A stretch of DNA of 64,000 nt, taken from NCBI GenBank assembly GCA_965112735.1, contig OZ218957.1:3410001-3474000 (forward strand), written 5' to 3'. This DNA is from Phaeosaccion multiseriatum. Its lineage: Eukaryota > Ochrophyta, other classes. Numbering within the stretch: the stretch's first letter is position 1; the number at the start of each line of letters is the position of its first letter. The position numbers and the translations under genes are program-made. Below are positions 56,801-64,000 of the stretch, piece after piece. The notes under the pieces were generated by a model. It worked only from the letters and a program-made list of their open reading frames with translations, was not told where the DNA came from and made no database searches.

Positions 56801-59800
56801 GAGGAGTGAGAGGTGTCAGGACCCCACCTGCTTCCTGAGGATGGCCTGCACCAACGCCGGCCTCTTCATGCGGTCCATAGCATTGAGTTTGGCGCCGCAC
56901 TCCAACAAATGGCGAACACTGGACGTGTTACCTCTCTGCACGGCCCACATGAGGGGCGTCTGGGGAGGAAGGGGAGTGAGGGTGGAAGAAAGCAAGGAGG
57001 AAGGAAGGGAGGGAGGGAGGGAGGGAGAGGGGGAGAAGGACGGGAGGGAGGGAGAAAGGACGGAAGGAAGGAAGGAAGGAAGGGAGGGGGGGAGGAAGGA
57101 AGAGAGGGAGGGAGGGAGGAAGGAAGGAAGGAAGGAAGGGAGGAAGTGCTTTGTTTCTATCCGTTCTGTTCGCGAAATGGACCCCCCCCCCCCCACCCTC
57201 CCTCTCCCCCCCTCCCTCCCTCCTCTCTCCCTCTCACCCTCCCTTCCCTCCCTCCTCACCTCCATATTCCCATTCCGGGCCTCGAGGTCCGCCCTCTCGC
57301 TGAGCAGCAGAGCAATGACCTGCGTGTCGCCCCTGGCTGCCGCATGATGGAGCCCTGTGCACCCCTGCCCGTCTCTGCAGTTTACGTCCTCGCCCCTCTC
57401 GAGCTTACGCATGATGTCGTCCACATGTCCCTCCACGCACGCCTTTCGTGATGTGTTGTGGTAAGTCAGTGCATGCGTCGTGTTAGCAAGTCAGTGAATG
57501 ATATAGATGGTAACGGCAGAGAGAGAGAGAGAGCGTTGGCGAAATAATACGCTGCTGTAACCGCAGAGTAGAGTAGACGTATTTATCAACTCACAAGATT
57601 GCATACGGATCGAAGACTGACTAAAGATCGATACCTTGCTTGCTTCGGTTCAGCTCAGTTCAGCTCTCTCAGTTCAGCTCAATGTGTGAAGCACCAACTC
57701 ACCTGGATGAACCACTCCCGCTCGAAGCGCGGGTCGGGCACGTACTGTCCCCTCCAGCGCAGCTCCTCAAGCGTCTGCCACGCCCCTGTCATCTCGTTCA
57801 ATCTGTCACGTGTGTGAGTGTGCGTGTGCGTATGTGTGTGTGTGCGTGTTTGTGCGTGTTTGTGCGTGTGTGCGTGTGTGTGCGTGTGTGTGTTCGTGTG
57901 GGTGTTTGTGTGTGTGCGTGTGCATGTGTGTATGTACGCGTGTGTGCATGTGTGCGTGCATGTGCAGGTGTGTGCGTTTGTATGTATGTGCGTGTGCGTG
58001 TGTTGTGCAGGTAGGAGGGGTGGGTGGGGTGGGGTGACAGTCAGTCACTGAGTCAGTCAGTCAGTCAGTCACACTCACTCACTCACTCACTCACACACTC
58101 ACTCACACACTCACTCACACACTCACTCACTCACTCACTCACTCACTCACTCACTCACTCACTCACTGACTGACTGACTGACTGACTGGCACCAAGCACT
58201 GACTGACACTAAGAACTGACCGAAACTGACACCAGGTACCCTACCTGAGGTCATAACGCAGGAACTCGACATGCATGGGTCTGGGGGCTTCAGCAAGCTC
58301 CTTCAGCACCTCCAAGAAGGGGAGCTTCTCGAGCTTGCGCCCCCCCGGGAGAAGTCTTGACACGATGTAACCGCGGAATATGGACGGGAAGGAGTCGCCG
58401 ATGGGGATGTTCAGCTCACAGGCCCTGATGTGGTCCTGTTGGTGATACATTGTGGGAGCAGAGACGGACAGACGGAGGGAGGGAGGGAGGGAGGGAGAGG
58501 AGGAAATCTTCGTCAGCCTTCAGCCGCAGCTTCTCCTCCGCGCAGACAAGCATGCAGGCTCCGCCCGTCCTTCCTGCTCCTCTTCTACCCACCCCTACCC
58601 TCCCCTTCTACCCACCCCCACCCTCGAAAAGGAAGGAGGGAGGCATGAACGGAGTCTCCTCTGCCCCCCGCTCCCCTCTGCGGTCCCTGTCTGCTCCCGC
58701 CCCCTGCTACCCCGCCCTGCTGCACCCTTCCTCTCCTTGCCCTTGACCCCACATCCTACACCTACCCCTTCCTTCCTACCTCTTCCTCACCTCCTCCCTC
58801 CCTCCCTCCCTCCCTCCCTCCCTCCCTCCCTCCCTCCCTCCCTCCCTCCCTCCCTCCCTCCCTCCCTCCCTCCCTCCCTCCCTCCCTCCCTCCCTCCCTC
58901 CCTCCCTCCCTCCCTCCCTCCCTCCCCCCCCCGTACCTCTGTGATCTTCTCTGCTCCCTCCCTCTCTTTGTCCCTGAGCTTGACCACGGTGTTCTCATGC
59001 ACGAGAAGGAGGCGGTGTGCGGTGTCCTTCTCGTCCGTGATGTTGTGCAGCTCGTCTCGTGCCTCAATCACCTTCTCGAACTTCTTGGCTGCATATCAGT
59101 TGGTGATACAGCATGACATAGTAGTTGGACCGTCATCAGGGACTGGTAGTACGATAGTGGCCAGGAAAGATAAGAGGGGGTAGAAGCAGAGCACCTGACT
59201 GCGCCAACTGTGACCGCGTGAAGATGAAGCACGCACCCTCTCTCTCACAGAAACCTTCCTCTCCTCTCCTCTCCTCAGTGCCTTCCCTCAAAACAGCACG
59301 CCCCGCCCCGCCCCGCCCGTTACAACAGCCGCACAAGCGTACACCCAACAAGGCCACTTCTCTCACCAAGTCTGCAGAAGCGCTCCCACTGCTCCTCGAG
59401 ATCGATTTTCTCCGCGGGGTTGACGGCTCTCTTGTACTTTTGCTCGTAGTTCTTCATCAGGAATTTCAGTTCCAGGTAGTCCTCCAGTTCCTGCGGATTC
59501 TCGTTGAGGAACCCCCACACCATCTAAGGCAACGAAAAGGTTTCGAGACCACACACGCGCACACACATATACACACACGCACGCACGCACGCACGCACGC
59601 ACGCACACGAGGAACGAGGGGGGAGGGTTGTTGGTGTTGGTTGTTGCGGAGACGTAGGGTTATCTTCCCCTTGTCCACCCCAAGTTGACAGTAAGCTCAA
59701 GTACTAAGTCAGCAAGGCAATGAGAAGTTCATTCGTCAGTGCACCACCAATGGGCCACTCCCTCACACCTTCACACCTGCCAATTTCGGAGTGTCCTGGC

Positions 59801-60908
59801 GGCCTGCTTGTACTTCTTGACCAGTCTATAGTGCAGTGCCGAAGAGAGAGGGTGTGCGGGGTGTCAGGACAGGAGAATGAGGGGCGTCAGGACAGCCAAT
59901 CATGTGAGGCAGAGTGGCAAGGATAAAATATTATTGACTTATGGGAATCAACCTAAGAATTACGTAATCTTGTGTGTGTATGGCAAGGAGAGAAGGGCGG
60001 TAAGGATGAGATGCAGCAGACCGCAGCGACTCCAAAGCACAACTCGCTCCCATATTCCCTGCCCCTTCCCCCCTTATTGCTATTCCTGTTTACACATTGG
60101 TCTGTCTCTCGCTGTCTCTCCTCTCTCGCCCCCCCCCCCCCCCCTCTCTCTCTCCTCTTCTCTCTGCCTCACTCTCCCCCTCCCTCTCTGCTTCTCTCTG
60201 TGTATCTTTCTCCTCTCTCAGCCTCTCTCTCCCCCACTCCCTCTCCATGTACCTCTGCCTCCTCTCTCTCCCCTTCTCTCTCCTCTCCCCCCCACCCCCC
60301 TCTCTCTCTACCTCTGCCGGCCTTTCTCCATCCTGCATGCCTCTCCCAACGCATGCACCGTCCAACGGGTTCCCTATCCAATCACTCGCCCCCTTATCCA
60401 CCTGTCCCTCGCTCTAAAAGCACACTTACGTTCTCTGCTCCATCATTGCCTCTTCCAGCTGCACCACGATGGCGTCATGGTTCGCAATCGCATCAGTCCA
60501 ACGCGACACTACCGCCCCCTTGTCTCCCACCCCGGGAATCAGCTCCATGGCCAAGAGCACGTCCTCAAAGACAGCAGAGAAAGGTGTTCGGGGCTGCAAC
60601 TCGTAGCGACAGTCTTGCGGTGTCTTGGCCGCCAACACTTTGGCGGCAATCTCTGCTCTGATGCGTTGCTTCTTCTCTGCTTTCTCTCTCTCCACCGCCT
60701 CATCGAACTTCTCCTTTCCGTAAACCCACTCCTCGTTGTAGACCTTTTGAGTTGAGTCCACGGATGCCTCGTCCTCGTCATGACCACCCTCGCCATCCTC
60801 TTCCTCGTCGCTCTCTTCCTCATCCTCGCTCTCTTCGTCCTCCTCGTCCGAGCTTCCAGGGCTTGGATCACCCTCGGCCTTACCTCCTGTCGGCTTGTGC
60901 AGAACCAT
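53805..60908 (-). CDS. PDZ-like, ankyrin-repeat and degenerate dual-specificity phosphatase protein
   Basis: 822 aa in 14 phase-consistent exons: 60908-60430, 59825-59777, 59523-59367, 59088-58937, 58435-58245, 57802-57703, 57442-57260, 56959-56828, 56583-56429, 56109-55848, 55630-55498, 54826-54630, 54374-54283 and 53991-53805. The N terminus is acidic and coiled-coil. Exon 5 is PDZ-like ([34 protein letters not shown]). Exons 7-10 hold four ankyrin repeats ([44 protein letters not shown]). The C-terminal third follows the dual-specificity phosphatase fold: [48 protein letters not shown], then [15 protein letters not shown]. The P-loop HCxxGxxR reads QCDDGRSS: the Cys (about 746) is kept, but the His is Gln and the catalytic Arg is Ser, so it is probably an inactive binding module. 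Confidence 0.75.
54837..54900. repeat. (GAG)n run upstream of a 3' splice site
   Basis: GGA/GAC triplets in the intron. On the minus strand this is a (TCC)n polypyrimidine tract leading into the CTCAG acceptor of exon 12. Confidence 0.85.
55120..55420. repeat. GAGAG / GGAGGCAGAGGGA purine tract
   Basis: Purine-rich tandem array, with a unit of about 60 bp around GAGGAGAGAGGAAGAGGGGGAG-type sequence, in the intron between exons 11 and 12. Confidence 0.8.
57803..58175. repeat. (GT)n and (CACT)n microsatellites in one intron
   Basis: GT-rich 57803-58005 followed by (CACT)n at about 58065-58168, between exons 5 and 6 of the ankyrin gene. Confidence 0.9.
58795..58926. repeat. (CCTC)n tract, 132 bp
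   Basis: CCTC tract close to the donor of ankyrin-gene exon 4. On the minus strand it reads GGGA. Confidence 0.95.
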
Positions 60909-61028
60909 AGCTATCGTACCAGAGAGCTCAAACAATGAAGGTAATGAAGAGGAAGGAAGAAGAAATCTCAGTAAGTCAGTAAGTCAAAGTGTAACGTCGA
61001 GATTTTGCTCCCCACAATCCATACCAGC
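60909..61028. promoter_or_regulatory. 120-bp divergent promoter
   Basis: Only 120 bp lie between the start codons of the minus-strand ankyrin/phosphatase gene and the plus-strand gene at 61029, so both promoters must be compact or shared. Confidence 0.4.
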
Positions 61029-64000
61029 ATGCCTGGGCCTCCGAGCCGGTGGAAGGGCAAGAAGAGAAGGCTGGGAGATGGTAGCGGAAGCAGTGGAGAC
61101 ACTCTGCAGCAGATCGATGACGGCTGGGACGGGGAGCGGGTCACACGACACGTCGCTCGCAGCCGGCAGCTGCACGTCTTTTCTCCAGAGGCGGGCATCC
61201 CTCGGGACTGGCAATGGGTGCTGCAGGCTCTGAGCAAACGGAGGAGTGCCCGGGGCACAGGCTGTCCCGTAGACTTGCTTGGCACGGTCACCTACAACGT
61301 GGATGGGGTGGCCGAGGCCCTCTATCAGACGTCTGACAAGACCGGCGGGATTAGCCGCCATGTCATTGCAGACGCACCGGCGCCCTCAGCGGCAGCAGCA
61401 AGGGCAGCAGCAGAAACGAAAATAAAGCAGAGTGCGGGGGATTCGGGTCTGACGACTGCAGGAGGGAGCTTGGTTGTCGGAGGGGGCGGCGAGGGGGAGG
61501 ATGCACGAGGAGGAGGAGGAGGAGGAGGAGGAGGAGGAGGAGGAAGAACGATGGCTCTTATGGGGGCCCTCAAGCACCTTATCCCCCCAAGGCAGTACCT
61601 TCCGGCGCTGGAGGCGCAGGCACACATGACAGCTCCAGTCGGCCAGCAGCAGCAGCAGCAGCAGGGACAGGGACAGGGCAGTGGAGCTGGAGGAGGAGGA
61701 GGAGGAGGAGGAGGAGGAGGAGGAGGAGGAGGAGGAGGAGGAGGAGGAGGGGCAGCAGCGGTGGCGTTTTGTGGGGGGGATAGCTTCCGAATCCTCGATC
61801 AGACAGACCTGAAGGCCATGGGCACCGGCCAGAAGACCGCCCCGGCCGGCGTGCGAGAGCTGGTGAGCCTGGTGCCTGGCAAGTACGAGGGGAGTACCGT
61901 ACGGCCTCTGCTCTCTTTACAGCACGACTACCTGCTCGAAGCAGTGACCGGCAAGGCGCTGCAAAGCACCTTCAAGTTGAGCGGAGGAGGAGGGGGAGAG
62001 GGGCAGCAGCAGGCACGGCACTTGGTGATACAGTGCAAGTCAGCGGTGATCTGCAAGCAGGTGGGCGGGGCGGCGCGGACCATGGTGGAGTGGATCGAGG
62101 CCGCAGTGGGGAGCCGCGTACTTGCTCTGTCGCTGGAGCTGGTGCAGGACTGTTTCGGAAAGGTTTGGGTTGTGCACACGACTAAGTGCGTCATGCAGCC
62201 CAAGGGGGTCATGCCGGGCGACACCACTCTCTATAGCCGCAGGGGTCTCCTGCAAGGAGGAGGAGGAGAAGGCGTTGGTGATACAAGGGGGCAGGAGGGG
62301 AGACCGGCCTCCCCGCAGCAGATGAGGTTTCTGCGGTCGGCAGGGGCGGTACGTTCAGCAACGCCCTATTCCTTTCTCTGTCCTACTCCTCCTCATTTTC
62401 CTCTCTCCTGGTCTCTCTCGCTTTCTCTCTTCTCTCTCCCTCTCTCCCTCCCATTTCCTCTTTCTCTCTCCCTCCCTCCCTTCCCCTCTCCCTCCCTCTT
62501 CCTCTATCTCCCTCTCTTTTTTATCCTTCCCCCTTCCCTCTCCCTCTCCCTCTCTCCCCCTATTTCTCTCCCTCTCCCTCTGTCTCTGTTTTTCAACCTT
62601 CCCTTACCTATTTCTTCCCTCCCTCCTTCCCTCCCTCCCTCCCTCCCTCCCTCCCTCCCTCCCTCCCTCCCTCCCTCCCTCCCTCCCTCCCTCCCTCCCT
62701 CCCTCCCTCCCTCCCTCCCTCCCTCCCTCCCTCCCTCCCTCCCTCCCTCTCTCTCTCTAACTCCCTGCAGGTGACCCTCCCCAGCGACCTCAACGTCGCT
62801 CGCTTCGGTCACAGTCTGGGCGAGAGCTCCGGGGCACACAAGAACAGGCGCGGACCTGTCCGTGAGGCCTATGCCGACCCCATGGAGGTGTGTGCAGTGT
62901 GTGTGTGTGTGTGTGTGTGCTTTGCGGGGAGAGGACCCCTTTATCCCCCTCTTTCTTGTTCTACTTCTCCTCCTCCTCTTTCTCTTCCGCCTCTTCCTCC
63001 TCCTCCCCCCCCTCCCCCCCACTCCCTCCTTCCTCCCTTCCTCCTTCCCCTCCTCCTCCTCCTCCTCCTCCTCCTCCTCCTCCTCCTCCTCCTCCTCCTC
63101 CTCCTCCTCCTCCTCCTCCTCCTCCTCCTCCTCCTCCTCCTCCTCCTCCTCCTCCTCCTCCTCCTCCTCCTCCTCCTCCTCCTCCTCCTCCTCCTCCTCC
63201 TCCTCCTCCTCTCCTCCTCCTCCTCCTTCTCCTCCTCCTCCTCCTCCTCCTCCTCCTCCTCCTCCTCCTCCTCTTGACCTATCCTTCCTTCCTTCTTACA
63301 ACTCCAGGGAAACACACCCTAGCCCACTCCCATCTCCAACGAATGGCGACTAACCCAAACATACCACCAACAGGTGCCCGAGTTCCGAGCCGTGCGTACT
63401 GCCACCGCTGGAAGGACATTGGGTAGTAGCCAATTGGGGGCGGGGAGGGGAGCCTGCCGGGGTGACTTTTGCCATCATGGGGTGACGGACAGCTTGCATC
63501 AGCAGAGCCTCTTCGACGCGATGGAGGGTGGCACCAGGGGGGGCAGTCTCCAAGCCAGTTGTGACGACACTACCCGACACGGCAGTTGTGACAGTTACAA
63601 CACCAAGGGCGGCGAGCAGCAGCAGGGGCAGCCAGGGAAGAGAAAGGGGGAGGAGAAGGACGAGGGGATGGGAAAGGTGGGACGGGGGGACCTCATGGAG
63701 CAGCAGAGGGCGCGGACGAGGACGCAGAGGGGAATGCTCGAGGAAGAGGGGCTGATGGCACTTGATGGCCATGGCCATGGGCAAGGGGAAGGCGGAGTAT
63801 CACCAACTGCTGCGGCGGAGGACCGGCAGCGCCTTTCGGAGCTTTCGCAGGCGCTGGGGAGGGAAGGGGCGGGGGGAGAGGTGGCGGCGGCGAGAGCCGC
63901 TGTGGTAGAGAGAGAGAGGGAGGCGAGGGGAAGGCTTGTTGAGGCCGGGGGGGGGTGGGGGGGCGGCGCGGGACAGTTTAGGAAGAAGGACCGCAAGAAG
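61029..64000 (+). CDS. Protein of unknown function with Gly-rich linkers (3' end outside the window)
   Basis: Exons 61029-62348, 62771-62887 and 63374 to beyond the edge; all phase 0. No known domain is recognised with confidence. The ordered parts look conserved: RDWQWVLQALSKRRSARGTG, then CPVDLLGTVTYNVDGVAEAL, and later LQHDYLLEAVTGKALQS, RHLVIQCKSAVICKQVG, and LALSLELVQDCFGKVWVVHTT. The last block (a hydrophobic strand, then QD and VWVVH) resembles segments of uncharacterised algal and flagellate proteins. Two long poly-Gly tracts (about 61510-61540 and 61690-61750) separate the modules. Exon 3 is Gln/Arg/Glu-rich with a predicted helical region at RQRLSELSQALGREG. Introns are CCTC and TCC microsatellites. 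The ATG at 61029 is chosen because the frame upstream has no other ATG. Confidence 0.6.
62616..62750. repeat. (CCTC)n tract leading into a 3' splice site
   Basis: CCTC repeat with CTCTCTCT end, 20 bp upstream of the acceptor before 62771. Confidence 0.95.
63045..63272. repeat. (TCC)n tract, about 225 bp
   Basis: Almost uninterrupted CTC triplet repeat in the intron before 63374. Long poly-Pro, poly-Leu or poly-Ser frames here are artefacts. Confidence 0.95.

Noticed and set aside
62862-63426. Poly-Pro, poly-Leu and poly-Ser proteins
   Set aside because: They are artefacts of a 225-bp (TCC)n intron tract.
1-64000. Prokaryotic operons or a bacterial toxin system
   Set aside because: Spliced genes throughout, PHD, pICln, RMI1 and PPR-SMR proteins are eukaryotic; no ribosome-binding-site spaced gene runs exist.

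Overview
This is a GC-rich nuclear window from a eukaryote. Nearly every gene is split by many short introns with canonical GT-AG sites, often with exact phase matches, and most introns are filled with microsatellites such as (CCTC)n, (GTGA)n, (GT)n and (TCC)n. Low-complexity runs (poly-Q, poly-S, poly-G, poly-A) also enter the proteins. The gene set includes a PPR-SMR protein, an ethylene-receptor-type hybrid kinase and FAD monooxygenases with a hydrophobic leader. This points to a photosynthetic protist. I favour a heterokont alga, possibly eustigmatophyte-like, but that is an inference from gene content only. No tRNA, rRNA, CRISPR array or prokaryotic gene was found.

Layout. 1-1928 (+): 3' part of a PPR-SMR gene. 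2195-5383 (-): RMI1-like genome-stability protein. 5718-5875: a 158-bp MITE with 19-bp inverted repeats and a 6-bp target duplication. 6313-16223 (-): two tandem copies of a 14-exon FAD monooxygenase of the kynurenine 3-monooxygenase type. 16397-17302 (+): membrane protein with an HNH-like Cys/His domain. 17919-18716 (-): weak hypothetical ORF. 19270-21780 (+): class IIA HAD hydrolase. 23128-26025 (-): PRPP synthetase. 26415-32626 (+): DHDPS/NAL-like domain fused to a very long Q/E coiled coil. 34359-35932 (-): pICln. 37400-45755: a complete 8,356-bp DNA transposon-like element. 46110-53219 (+): ethylene-receptor-type hybrid histidine kinase. 53805-60908 (-): PDZ-like, ankyrin and degenerate dual-specificity phosphatase protein. 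61029 to the right edge (+): conserved-looking protein of unknown function.

The most novel object is the 37400-45755 element. It has 31-bp identical terminal inverted repeats, a 6-bp TTATCA target duplication and subterminal GCCGGCTGGCGCCGGC repeats. It carries divergent genes for an Ulp1-type SUMO protease with an SR-rich upstream region and for a large protein with a Cys-cluster region, NHL-like blades and a PHD finger. It sits inside an older, truncated relative of the MITE seen at 5.7 kb. No known transposase family is evident, so the large PHD protein is the candidate transposase.

Other points of note are a dispersed 10-mer (TTGGTGATAC, 13 exact copies, several at 3' splice sites), microsatellites that start exactly at splice sites, loss of a leader peptide in one monooxygenase copy, and two probable pseudoenzymes. 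Exon coordinates below were worked out by hand from splice signals, reading phase and domain continuity. They have not been checked against transcripts.
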